DNA from: Bradyrhizobium manausense
GTDB lineage: Bacteria; Pseudomonadota; Alphaproteobacteria; Rhizobiales; Xanthobacteraceae
Length of the DNA stretch: 64,000 nt
Direction: 5' to 3'
Assembly (NCBI RefSeq): GCF_018131105.1
Contig: NZ_JAFCJI010000002.1
Span: forward strand, 682,001-746,000
The notes below the pieces were generated by a model. That model saw only the letters and a list, made by a program, of their open reading frames with translations, ran no database searches and was not told the DNA's origin. Of the stretch, positions 1 through 8,341 are shown piece after piece (positions within the stretch are counted from its first letter, which is position 1; the number at the start of each line of letters is the position of its first letter). A program made the position numbers and the translations under genes.

Positions 1-48
1 CGACAAAGGTTCCATGCAAGTTGGCCGTGCAACCGGTGTTTCATCGTC

Positions 49-73
49 GGAACTTTAAAACATGCGGCAAGTT
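49..73 (+). promoter_or_regulatory. Candidate EcfG-type stress promoter
   Basis: A GGAAC element at 49-53 is followed after 16 bases by AGTT at 70-73, close to the GGAAC-N16/17-CGTT pattern of alphaproteobacterial general-stress sigma factors. It lies about 60 bases upstream of the small membrane protein gene starting at 135. The match at the -10 element is imperfect, so this is a candidate only. Confidence 0.4.
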
Positions 74-134
74 GCCTTCGCACAACGGGACAGGTTGCAA
101 CGACCCTTTCAACAAAGGGCTGGAGGAGATTCGC

Positions 135-299
135 ATGTCTATCGGTACGATCATTCTGATCATTTTGGTCATCGCGCTGCTCGGCGGCTTCAGTGGCATT
201 GGCGGCGGGCCGTTCTACGGCACAGGCTATTACGGCGGCGGCGGCCTCGGGCTCGTCATCATCATTCTGGTGATCCTGCTGCTGATGGGACGGATCTAG
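135..299 (+). CDS. Small glycine-rich membrane protein (DUF3309-like)
   Basis: The gene encodes 54 residues: a hydrophobic segment (about residues 3-19), a glycine/tyrosine-rich linker (20-38) and a second hydrophobic segment (39-52). The start at 135 is chosen because a GGAGGAG ribosome-binding site lies just upstream; the longer reading frame that begins at 21 has no such site and adds unrelated residues. The composition matches the DUF3309 family of tiny proteins common in Rhizobiales, whose role is unknown. A stem-loop directly after the stop may end transcription. The location in the inner membrane is inferred from hydrophobicity. Confidence 0.75.
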   Translation: MSIGTIILIILVIALLGGFSGIGGGPFYGTGYYGGGGLGLVIIILVILLLMGRI

Positions 300-314
300 C
301 TGCGAGTACGACGT

Positions 315-400
315 AAGGTGGGCAAAGGCGCGCTTGCGCCGTGCCCACCTTTCCTCTCTGACGAACGAAGATGGTGGGCACGCTCCGCTTTGCCTACCCT
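315..400. repeat. Tandem pair of GGTGGGCA palindromic repeats
   Basis: The first unit pairs AAGGTGGGCA (315-324) with TGCCCACCTT (342-351), with an inner GGCGC/GCGCC stem. The second unit (373-398) pairs GGTGGGCA with TGCCTACC, one mismatch. These look like dispersed intergenic repeats, and the first could also act as a terminator between the small membrane gene and the convergent ligD. Confidence 0.65.
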
Positions 401-426
401 ACGGAAGTTGCGCCCCGAGCCGAGAT

Positions 427-3096
427 CTACTTCCTTTTCCCCGCCAGCTTCTTCATCGCCGCCTTGATCGACGCGCCCGCATCGTCATAGCCATCCCAGG
501 CTTTCGAGCGCGCCAGCAGGCCCGGCACCGTCCGCACCGTATATCGCTTCGGATCGAGATCGCTCTTCACCTGCGCCCAGGTCAGCGGCATCGACACGGT
601 TGCACCATCGCGCGCACGCGGCGACAGCGGCGCGACGGCCGTAGACAGGCGATCGTTGCGCAGGTAGTCGAGAAAGATCTTCCCGTTGCGCAGCTTCTTC
701 GACATGTTGAGCAGATAACGCTCGGGATCGTCGTCGGCCATCCACTGGCAGACGCCTTGCGCGAACGCCTTGGCCTCTTTCCAGTCCACCTTGTCGCGCG
801 CGCCGTAAAGCAGCGGCACGACAACATGGAGGCCCTTGCCGCCCGTGGTCTTGCAAAAGCTCTCCATGCCGACATCGGCCAGCCGTTGCCGCATCTCCTT
901 CGCGGCCTCGACGACGTCGGCGAACTTCACGTCCGGCGCAGGATCCAGATCGAACACCAGCCGGCCAGGCGTATCATACGCATCCGGCGCGCAATTCCAG
1001 GGATGCAGTTCGACGCCCCCGATCTGCGCAACGGCGGCAAGCCCTTCGACGCGGTCGATCTGCAGATACGGCTTGCGATCGCCGGACACCTTTGCGAGTT
1101 CCAGCAGGCTCGACGTGCCCTGCATGGCATGGCGCTGGAAGAACTTTTCGCCGCCGATCCCATCGGGCGCGCGCAAAATCGAACAGGGCCGGCCCTTGAT
1201 GTGTGCGATGATCCACGAGCCAACCGCCTCGAAATAGCGCGCAAGATCCAGCTTCGTCACACCCTCGCCGTCACCGCCGTCCGGCCACAGCTCCTTCTCC
1301 GGCTTCGAGATGACGACGCCCATCACCTCCGCGGTGCTCTTCCCTTTCGCCGGCTGCGCTGGAGCACGCTTCCTGGCGGAAGGCTGTGCGAGCTTGGTAT
1401 CAGCAGGGGTTTCCGCCTCGACCTCCTCGGCCGGCTTGTCCTGCCGCAAGCCCTTGAACGCGGCCTGACGGATATTGCCGTCGGCGGTGAAGCCGGCGAA
1501 TTCGATCTCGGCCACCAACTCCGGCTTCAGCCAGTGGACGTCCCGGGTCTTCTTCGGGGCATTCTTGCCGCCGAAGGGACTTTCCTTGGCCTCCATGGCT
1601 TTCAGTGACGGCATGATGCGCTTGACCTTGTCGGCACCAAATCCGGTTCCGACCATTCCGACGAAGGCGAGATGCCCGCCCCGATGCACGCCCGCCATCA
1701 GCGAGCGGAATTTTCCATTGGTGGTCTTGTAGCCGCCGATCACGACCTCGTGCCCGGCGCGGCACTTTGCCTTGGTCCAGCTCTCGGTACGGCCGGAGCG
1801 ATAAGGCGCATCCAGCTTCTTCGACACCACGCCTTCGAGCTCCAGCTTGCAGGCCGATTGCAGCACCGCATCGCCGCCGCTCACAAAATGCTCGACATAG
1901 CGGATCTGGCTCGTCTTCTTCTTTCGCGCCTCCAGCAACGCCTTGAGACGCTCCTTACGCTCGCCGAGCGGCAAACGGCGATAATCGAGGCCTTCGGCGA
2001 ACAGCAGGTCGAACGCAAAGAAAATCAGATCCTCGGTCTTGCCATCCGACAGCGCGGCCTGGAGCGAGGAAAAGTTCGGCGCGCCGTTATGGTCGAGCGC
2101 AACGATCTCGCCGTCGATCATGACGTCGGGCAGCCCGCCCGCTTCCTTCGCAATCGACGCGAACCTGTCGGTCCAGTCGAGGCCCTTGCGCGTCTTCAGC
2201 GTCGCCTCGCCGCTCTCGACGCGGAGTTGCACCCGATATCCGTCGAACTTGATCTCGTGACACCAGCCATCGGCTGCCGGCGGCCGCTCGACCGAGGTGC
2301 AGAGCTGCGGCGCGACGAAGTCCGGCATCTCCGGGATCTTGCTCGCGTTCGTCGCCGTCGTGGCTTTTTTCTTCGCCGTCTTGCTCTTTGATGTCGTAAT
2401 GCTCTTCAGCGCCACGCGCGGCGCCGGCTTGACGGTGCGGCCCTTGGTCTCCTCGGCGCGGTTGGATTGCCAGACCGCATCGGCCTTGCCCTTGCTTTTC
2501 GCCAGCATGAACGGCTTTGGCGCACGACCCTTGCCTCCGGCGATCTGCTCCATGGCGCGGCCGGAGGCGACCGACTTGTCCTCCGCCAATATATCCTCGT
2601 CCTCGCTGGCATATTCGTCGCGATGCTTGATCAGGAGCCAGTTGGTGCGCTTCTCGCCGCCGCGGTTGCGCATGCGCACCAGCACCCAGCTTCCATGCAG
2701 CTTGCCGCCATGCAGGGTGAACTTGAGGTCGCCCTTCTTGAAACCCGCATCCGGATCGTCGGACTCCCAGGTGCCGCGGTCCCACAGCATCACCGTGCCA
2801 CCGCCATACTGTCCCTCGGGAATCGTCCCCTCGAAATCGCCATAGTCGAGCGGGTGGTCCTCGACCTCCACCGCCAGCCGCTTGTCGTGCGGATCGAGCG
2901 AGGGGCCCTTCGTCACCGCCCATGACTTGAAGACGCCGTCGAATTCGAGCCTGAGATCGTAGTGCAGCCGGGTCGCATCATGCTTCTGGATCACGAAACG
3001 CCGCTGCTCAGACCGCGCCACTGCGGTCTTGCCCGAGGGCTCCGGCGTCTTTTCGAAATCGCGCTTCTTTCGGTAGGTGGAGAGTTTCTGCAGCAC
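427..3096 (-). CDS. ligD: ATP-dependent DNA ligase D (NHEJ)
   Basis: This 889-residue protein joins double-strand breaks together with Ku. The N-terminal phosphoesterase domain (about residues 30-170) carries the HDATRLHYDLRLE motif. The ATP-dependent ligase domain (about 260-560) has the nucleotidyl-lysine at K283 in EIKFDG. The C-terminal primase-polymerase domain (about 610-880) has the metal-binding DLD near 716-718. A lysine/alanine-rich linker (about 225-250) separates the first two domains. The order phosphoesterase-ligase-polymerase is the common rhizobial one. The start is a GTG; no in-frame ATG precedes the phosphoesterase motif. It is divergent from ku with 117 bases between. Confidence 0.95.
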   Translation of the reverse strand: MLQKLSTYRKKRDFEKTPEPSGKTAVARSEQRRFVIQKHDATRLHYDLRLEFDGVFKSWAVTKGPSLDPHDKRLAVEVEDHPLDYGDFEGTIPEGQYGGGTVMLWDRGTWESDDPDAGFKKGDLKFTLHGGKLHGSWVLVRMRNRGGEKRTNWLLIKHRDEYASEDEDILAEDKSVASGRAMEQIAGGKGRAPKPFMLAKSKGKADAVWQSNRAEETKGRTVKPAPRVALKSITTSKSKTAKKKATTATNASKIPEMPDFVAPQLCTSVERPPAADGWCHEIKFDGYRVQLRVESGEATLKTRKGLDWTDRFASIAKEAGGLPDVMIDGEIVALDHNGAPNFSSLQAALSDGKTEDLIFFAFDLLFAEGLDYRRLPLGERKERLKALLEARKKKTSQIRYVEHFVSGGDAVLQSACKLELEGVVSKKLDAPYRSGRTESWTKAKCRAGHEVVIGGYKTTNGKFRSLMAGVHRGGHLAFVGMVGTGFGADKVKRIMPSLKAMEAKESPFGGKNAPKKTRDVHWLKPELVAEIEFAGFTADGNIRQAAFKGLRQDKPAEEVEAETPADTKLAQPSARKRAPAQPAKGKSTAEVMGVVISKPEKELWPDGGDGEGVTKLDLARYFEAVGSWIIAHIKGRPCSILRAPDGIGGEKFFQRHAMQGTSSLLELAKVSGDRKPYLQIDRVEGLAAVAQIGGVELHPWNCAPDAYDTPGRLVFDLDPAPDVKFADVVEAAKEMRQRLADVGMESFCKTTGGKGLHVVVPLLYGARDKVDWKEAKAFAQGVCQWMADDDPERYLLNMSKKLRNGKIFLDYLRNDRLSTAVAPLSPRARDGATVSMPLTWAQVKSDLDPKRYTVRTVPGLLARSKAWDGYDDAGASIKAAMKKLAGKRK

Positions 3097-3150
3097 GACC
3101 GGTCCCGCTTCTTATCCGAGTCAAAGCCTATCACGGCGAAAGTCCCATCC

Positions 3151-3176
3151 GGAACCAAAACCCCTGGGGAGCTGTT
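3151..3176 (+). promoter_or_regulatory. EcfG-type promoter candidate for ku
   Basis: GGAAC at 3151-3155 is followed after 17 bases by TGTT at 3173-3176, and the ku start codon lies 38 bases further on. The pattern fits the GGAAC-N16/17-CGTT consensus of EcfG/RpoE2 general-stress sigma factors. A ku gene of Sinorhizobium meliloti is reported as RpoE2-dependent, which makes the match plausible. Confidence 0.6.
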
Positions 3177-3213
3177 GGGGTTCCAAATCGCCTTGAAATC
3201 ATTGGAGAATGGA

Positions 3214-4101
3214 ATGGCTCCGCGCGCCTATTGGAAGGGAACGTTGAAACTCTCGCTCGTCAGCTGTCCGGTCGTGCTCTATCCGGCGACCACCGCGGCC
3301 GAGAAGACGCGGTTTCACCTGATCAATCGCGAGACCGGCAACCGGCTCAAGCAGCAGATGGTGGATTCCGAGTCCGGCGACGTCGTGGAGAGCGACCAGA
3401 AGGGTCGCGGCTACGAACTGCGCAAGGGCAAATATGTCGAGATCGAGCCGGAAGAGCTCGAGGCGGTGCAGATCGAGAGCAACCACACCATCGACATCGA
3501 GAGCTTCGTGCCAAGCGACGAGATCGACCAGCGCTATCTCAACCATCCCTATTACATCGCCCCCGAAGGCAAGGCCGCGATCGACGCCTTTGCCGTGATC
3601 CGCGACGCCATGAAGGACCAGGATCGCGTCGCGCTTGCAAAGATCGTGCTGACCAATCGCGAGCACATCATCGCCATCGAGCCACTCGGCAAGGGCCTGC
3701 TCGGCACGACACTACGATTCCCCTACGAGCTGCGCGACGAGGACGAGTTCTTCGACGACATCAAGAGCCCGAAGATCACCAAGGACATGGTCGATCTCGC
3801 CGGCCACATCCTTCACACCAAGGCCGCGCATTTCGATCCGAGCAAATTCAAGGACGAGTACGAGACTGCGCTGAAGGCGCTGGTGAAGCGCAAGGCGAGC
3901 GGCAAGACGATCGAGCTGCCGGAGCCGGAGGAGCGGCCGAGCAATGTCGTCAGCCTGATGGATGCGCTGAAACAGAGTCTCAGGGGGCGCGGTGGAAAGA
4001 AGACCGCGGCAAAGTCCCATGCGCGGCGCGCTGCGGGTGGGCGGCAGCGGGCGGCGAAGAAGACGCACCGGTCGACGGCGCGTCAGAGGAAGACGGGATA
4101 G
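3214..4101 (+). CDS. ku: Ku DNA end-binding protein (NHEJ)
   Basis: This 295-residue bacterial Ku binds DNA ends as a homodimer and recruits LigD. The Ku core fills about residues 5-235, beginning APRAYWKGTLKLSLVSCPV as in other bacterial Ku proteins. The tail after about residue 250 is rich in lysine and arginine, as expected for DNA binding and ligase stimulation. The start at 3214 is chosen because the Ku fold begins immediately after it; the open frame extends upstream to 2962 but runs into ligD. It is divergent from ligD. The preceding GGAAC-type promoter suggests induction in the general stress response. Confidence 0.95.
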   Translation: MAPRAYWKGTLKLSLVSCPVVLYPATTAAEKTRFHLINRETGNRLKQQMVDSESGDVVESDQKGRGYELRKGKYVEIEPEELEAVQIESNHTIDIESFVPSDEIDQRYLNHPYYIAPEGKAAIDAFAVIRDAMKDQDRVALAKIVLTNREHIIAIEPLGKGLLGTTLRFPYELRDEDEFFDDIKSPKITKDMVDLAGHILHTKAAHFDPSKFKDEYETALKALVKRKASGKTIELPEPEERPSNVVSLMDALKQSLRGRGGKKTAAKSHARRAAGGRQRAAKKTHRSTARQRKTG

Positions 4102-4111
4102 CTCGCTCTCC

Positions 4112-4191
4112 CGTCATTGCGAGCGCAACGAAGCATTCCAGCACCATCGGTGGAAAGACTCTGGATTGCTTCGCTATGCTCGCAATGACAA
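4112..4191. repeat. CGTCATTGCGAG-type palindromic repeat
   Basis: The left arm begins CGTCATTGCGAGCGCAACGA (4112) and the right arm ends GCTCGCAATGACA (4190); the pair GAAGCATTCCAG/CTGGATTGCTTC folds inside. The same element, diverged, recurs at 31689-31770. It lies between convergent ku and kdpE and is a typical dispersed intergenic repeat that may end transcription on both strands. Confidence 0.75.
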
Positions 4192-4224
4192 CGTGGATGG
4201 AGGATCGCGTCCCAAACGGGGACG

Positions 4225-4914
4225 TTAATCCCCCGCCTTCAGCCGGTACCCGATCCCCGTCTCGGTCAGCACATATTGTGGGCGCTCAGGGTCCGCTTCG
4301 ATCTTCTGGCGGAGCTGGCGGACGTAGACGCGCAAATATTGCGCATCGGTCAGTTCGTCCCAGAGTTCCTTCAGCAGGAAGCGATGGGTCAGCACCTTGC
4401 CCGCGTGCTGCACCAGCACGCGCAGGAGGTCGTATTCCTTCGGCGATAGCTTGACGTCGCGCTCGCCGAGCTTGACGATACGGCGGACGAGATCGACGGA
4501 GAGATCGCCGGTGCGGAAGATCGGGCGCTCGCCCTGCACCTGCAACTGGTGCCGTAGCGCGGCGCGCAGGCGCGCCAAAAGCTCGTCCATGCCGAACGGC
4601 TTCGTCAGATAGTCATCGGCGCCGAGATCCAGCGCCTGCACCTTGCCGGCCTCGTCGCCGCGGCTGGACAGCACAACGATCGGCACGCTGTCGTTGCGGG
4701 CGCGGATGGTGCGAAGCAGCTCATGGCCCTGGATGTCGGGCAGGCCGAGATCGAGAATGATCAGCGCCGGCTCCTCTGTGAGCTTCTCGAGCGCGATCTT
4801 GCCGTTCGACGCCTCCAAAATCTCATAACCTTGCGTCGACAGCCCCATCCGCAGCAATTTCCGGATCGGAGGCTCGTCGTCGATCACCAAAACCTTGATC
4901 GGGGCAGCGCTCAT
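4225..4914 (-). CDS. kdpE: KdpE response regulator
   Basis: This 229-residue OmpR-family regulator activates the potassium-pump operon after phosphorylation by KdpD. The receiver domain (1-120) has the acidic pocket DDE at 12-14, the phosphoryl-accepting D55 and the conserved lysine in TKPF. The winged-helix DNA-binding domain (about 130-225) contains SPKEYDLL and ends with TGIGYRL. The start overlaps the kdpD stop by four bases (ATGA), so translation is probably coupled. It is the last gene of the kdp operon. Confidence 0.95.
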   Translation of the reverse strand: MSAAPIKVLVIDDEPPIRKLLRMGLSTQGYEILEASNGKIALEKLTEEPALIILDLGLPDIQGHELLRTIRARNDSVPIVVLSSRGDEAGKVQALDLGADDYLTKPFGMDELLARLRAALRHQLQVQGERPIFRTGDLSVDLVRRIVKLGERDVKLSPKEYDLLRVLVQHAGKVLTHRFLLKELWDELTDAQYLRVYVRQLRQKIEADPERPQYVLTETGIGYRLKAGD

Positions 4915-7634
4915 GCGGCGGTATCCAATGCGTGGGTCTGTGCCGGAACCGGCAGACGGATGGTGAGAACCGCGCCGCTCCGGTCGCTGCGATTGGCAGC
5001 CGAGATCGTGCCGCGCATCGCCTCGACGAAACCGCGGGAGATCGCGAGCCCTAGTCCGGTGCCGGGCCGGACATGATCACCCTTCTGCACGCGATAAAAC
5101 TTGTCGAACACGCTCTCGAGCTCGTCGGGCGGGATGCCGGCGCCTTCGTCGGCGATATCAAGCACCACTTGGTCGCGTTCACGCCGGCTCCCGATCGTGA
5201 CAATGGTCTCCGCGGGCGAATATTTTGCCGCGTTGTCGAGCAGGTTGAACAGCACCTGCTCGAACAGAACGGCGTCGAGCTCGAGCATTGGCAGATCGGC
5301 CGATAGCATCAGTTCGACCTTGTGTGCGGTGAGGATTTTTGACGCCCGCCGCAGCGCACTGCCGACGATCTCGCCGAGATCATGCAGCGCCGTGTTGGGC
5401 ACGATGGCTCCTGCTTCAAGCTTGGTCATATCGAGCAGATTGGCGATGAAGCGGTTGAGCCGCTCGGACTCATCAATCACGGTCGCGAGCAGATCGCGCT
5501 TCTCGGTGTCCGACAGCGCGCCGGCGAGATCGCGCATGGTCGAGGCGGCGCCCAGCACCGAGGCCAGCGGCGTCTTCAGGTCGTGCGAGATCGAGGTCAG
5601 GAGCGCCGAGCGCAGCCGCTCGGATTCGACGGTGCGCTTGACCCGGTCCATGTCCTCGACCAGCAGCACCCGCTCGATCGCGAGCGCCCCCTGATCCACC
5701 AGCGCGTCAAGCAGCCGGCGCTGGTCCGGCGTCAACAGCGGGCCGGTGCGGTCGTTGTCGATGCCGATCACGCCGATCGGACCGCGCCCGGTGCGCATCG
5801 GCAGGAACAGCCGCTTGGCGCCCGGCAGAGTATCCGAACCCCGTCCGGCGGAGCGGTCATTGCTCCAGGCCCAGTTGGCGGCGGCGAGATCTGCCTGATC
5901 GAGCTGGTCCTCCGGTGGATAGCCCGACTTCACCGTCAGGAGCCCATCCTCCGGCAGCAGCAGCACCACATGCACCTTGAGCATCAGCGCGATCTGATAG
6001 GCCGAGGCCCACAGCACGTCGTCGAGGGTGGCGGTGCCGGCGAGCTTGCGGCTGAAAGCATAGAGCTGCTCGGTGGTCCGGATGCGACCGATTGCCGTGT
6101 CGGCCTGCGTGCGCACGCGCGCAGCAACATTCGACACCAGGATCGCGATCAGCATGAAGAAGAAGAAAGCCGCGACGTTGGTCGGATCCGTGATCGTGAA
6201 AGTGTAGACCGGCGGCAGGAAGAAGAAATTATAGGCGAGCGAGGCCACAAGGCTTGCGAGCAGCGAGGGCAACAAGCCGTAGCGCACTGCGACGGCAACC
6301 ACCGCGGTGAGCAGCACGAGATCAACGTTTTCGATGCCGAACCGAGGCTGAAGCAGCGCCGCGGCGCCGATGCCGACCAGCACGATGCCGAGCGACTTCA
6401 GGTAGGGCAGCGGATTGAACGGCTCGGACCGCGCCGCGGCAGGCACTGCCGTCCTGGGCGCCGCCTCGCCCGGCAGCTCGTCGCCGGGAATGACGTGAAC
6501 GCTGATATTGCCGGCACGGCGAACCAGATCATGCACGACAGAGCCGCGCGTCATTTCGAACCAGCGCGAACGCGTCGTCTTGCCGATCACGATCTGGGTG
6601 ACGTTGTTGCCCTGCGCGAAGTTGATGACGTCGTCGGCAATGCGTCGGCCGACGGCGGGAATGGTCAGCGCCTCGCCGCCCAGGGATTCGGCGAGTCGCA
6701 ACGTATCGGCCAGCTGGTCGCGCTCCTGCTCGGAGAGTCGTAGCGAGCGCCGCGTCTCGATCGAGACCGCCGTAAACGGCGCATGCAGTCGATCGGCCAG
6801 CCGCTTGGTGTAGCGCACGAGGCCGGCGGCGCGCGGGTCCTCGCTGACGCAGACGAGGATGCGTTCGCCCGCGGCCCAGGGACCGGCGATGGCATTCGCC
6901 TGCATGTGCGTGAGAAGCTGCTCGTCGACCCGCTCGGCGGTGCGCCGCAGCGCCAGCTCACGCAGCGCGGTCAGATTGCCCGGCGAAAAGTAGTGCTCCA
7001 GCGCCCGCTCGGCCTGCCTGGGGACGTAGACCTTGCCTTCACGCAGGCGCTGGATCAGATCGTCGGGCGTGAGGTCGATCAACTCGATCGCGTCGGCACG
7101 ATCGAAGATCGAATCCGGCACGGTCTCGCGCACCCGCACATGGGTGATCTGCGCAACGACGTCGTTCAAGCTCTCGATGTGCTGGATGTTGACGGCAGTG
7201 TAGACGTCGATGCCGCGAGACAGCAACTCCTCGACATCCAGATAGCGTTTGGGATGCCGGCTGCCGCCCGCGTTGGTGTGGGCGAGTTCGTCGACCAATG
7301 CGATCTTCGGCCGCCGCGCGATCACGGCATCGAGGTCCATCTCCTCGACGATCTGGCCGCGGTAGTCGAACCGCTTGCGCGGGATCAATTCGAGCCCGCG
7401 CACCAGCGCCTCGGTCTCGGTGCGGCCGTGGGTTTCGACCAGACCGACCACGACATCGATGCCGGCCTTGCGCCTGGCATGGGCGCTTTGCAGCATTTCG
7501 TAGGTCTTGCCGACGCCGGGAGCGGCGCCGACGAAGATCTTCAGCTTGCCGCTCGCGCCCTCCTCCCGTCGCGCCGCTTCCAGCAGCGCCTCCGGCGACG
7601 GACGTTGTTCGGGATCGCGGCGCTGTTGAACCAT
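4911..7634 (-). CDS. kdpD: KdpD sensor histidine kinase
   Basis: KdpD senses potassium limitation or ionic stress and phosphorylates KdpE. With the ATG start at 7634 it has 907 residues: the KdpD cytoplasmic domain with Walker A GAAPGVGKT (36-44), a universal-stress-like domain (about 255-385), four membrane spans of the DUF4118 type (about 412-505), a GAF-like region, the phospho-accepting H684 in SISHDLKTP, and a C-terminal ATPase domain. A GTG 57 bases further upstream (7691) is also in frame but overlaps the end of kdpC and adds atypical residues. The length is usual for the family. Confidence 0.95.
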   Translation of the reverse strand: MVQQRRDPEQRPSPEALLEAARREEGASGKLKIFVGAAPGVGKTYEMLQSAHARRKAGIDVVVGLVETHGRTETEALVRGLELIPRKRFDYRGQIVEEMDLDAVIARRPKIALVDELAHTNAGGSRHPKRYLDVEELLSRGIDVYTAVNIQHIESLNDVVAQITHVRVRETVPDSIFDRADAIELIDLTPDDLIQRLREGKVYVPRQAERALEHYFSPGNLTALRELALRRTAERVDEQLLTHMQANAIAGPWAAGERILVCVSEDPRAAGLVRYTKRLADRLHAPFTAVSIETRRSLRLSEQERDQLADTLRLAESLGGEALTIPAVGRRIADDVINFAQGNNVTQIVIGKTTRSRWFEMTRGSVVHDLVRRAGNISVHVIPGDELPGEAAPRTAVPAAARSEPFNPLPYLKSLGIVLVGIGAAALLQPRFGIENVDLVLLTAVVAVAVRYGLLPSLLASLVASLAYNFFFLPPVYTFTITDPTNVAAFFFFMLIAILVSNVAARVRTQADTAIGRIRTTEQLYAFSRKLAGTATLDDVLWASAYQIALMLKVHVVLLLPEDGLLTVKSGYPPEDQLDQADLAAANWAWSNDRSAGRGSDTLPGAKRLFLPMRTGRGPIGVIGIDNDRTGPLLTPDQRRLLDALVDQGALAIERVLLVEDMDRVKRTVESERLRSALLTSISHDLKTPLASVLGAASTMRDLAGALSDTEKRDLLATVIDESERLNRFIANLLDMTKLEAGAIVPNTALHDLGEIVGSALRRASKILTAHKVELMLSADLPMLELDAVLFEQVLFNLLDNAAKYSPAETIVTIGSRRERDQVVLDIADEGAGIPPDELESVFDKFYRVQKGDHVRPGTGLGLAISRGFVEAMRGTISAANRSDRSGAVLTIRLPVPAQTHALDTAA

Positions 7635-7674
7635 TAGGTCAATATAATCATCCTGATATTCCCAGCCTAGAGCG

Positions 7675-8280
7675 CTACTTCGCGGACGCACGATCCAGCG
7701 CGAGGTTCAGCGCAAGAACGTTAACCCTGGGTTCGCCGAGCAGGCCGAGCAGACGGCCCTGGATGTTGGAGGCGACGAGTAGTTCGAGCTGGTCCTCCGG
7801 CATATTCCGCGCCTTTGCGACGCGCGGCACCTGGAATTGTGCCGCTTCCGGTGAAATGTCGGGATCGAGCCCGCTGGCCGAGGTCGTGACGAGATCGACC
7901 GGCACCGCGGCGTTCGGATTCTCGGCCTTCAGCTTGTCCACGTCCTCCTTTAGCCGGTCGGCCAACGCCTTGCTGGTCGGGCCGAGATTGGAGCCGCCCG
8001 AATTGGCGGCGTTGTAGGGCGCCGACACCGTCCTGGTCGAATCATTCGGGTCCGGCGCAAGCGTCGCCGAGGGGCGGCCGTGGAAATATTTGTCGTCCTT
8101 GAACTCCTGTCCGATCAGGGCGGAGCCGACCACCTTGCCGTCCTTCTCGATCAGGCTGCCTTGCGCCTGCGCGGGGAAGATCACGCCGGCAATGCCGGTC
8201 ATGGCGAGCGGATAGGCCAGGCCCGTGATGGCGGTGAGCACGAGCAAGAGGACGATGGCGGGGCGAATTTCTCTGAGCAT
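7675..8280 (-). CDS. kdpC: KdpC, K+-transporting ATPase subunit C
   Basis: This 201-residue subunit stabilises the KdpFABC potassium pump and takes part in ATP binding by the complex. A single N-terminal membrane span (about residues 7-27) is followed by the periplasmic domain with GQEFKDDKYFHGRPSA and a C-terminal region ending in the NVLALNLALD pattern. The start at 8280 is set by an AGGAGA ribosome-binding site; a longer frame reaches into kdpB. It lies between kdpB and kdpD with short gaps, so it is part of the same transcript. Confidence 0.95.
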   Translation of the reverse strand: MLREIRPAIVLLLVLTAITGLAYPLAMTGIAGVIFPAQAQGSLIEKDGKVVGSALIGQEFKDDKYFHGRPSATLAPDPNDSTRTVSAPYNAANSGGSNLGPTSKALADRLKEDVDKLKAENPNAAVPVDLVTTSASGLDPDISPEAAQFQVPRVAKARNMPEDQLELLVASNIQGRLLGLLGEPRVNVLALNLALDRASAK

Positions 8281-8341
8281 TTTAGGTCTCCTATTGTCTT
8301 CGTCACGTGCGAGGCGCGGCCTGCGCGCCCCACGACGACGG

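Noticed and set aside
334..1608. Long plus-strand frame opposite ligD
   Set aside because: It is antisense to well-supported ligD domains; the arginine- and histidine-rich product is typical of a shadow frame in GC-rich DNA.
5382..6743. Long plus-strand frame opposite kdpD
   Set aside because: It is antisense to the kinase; the composition is low in hydrophobic residues and no start signal is present.
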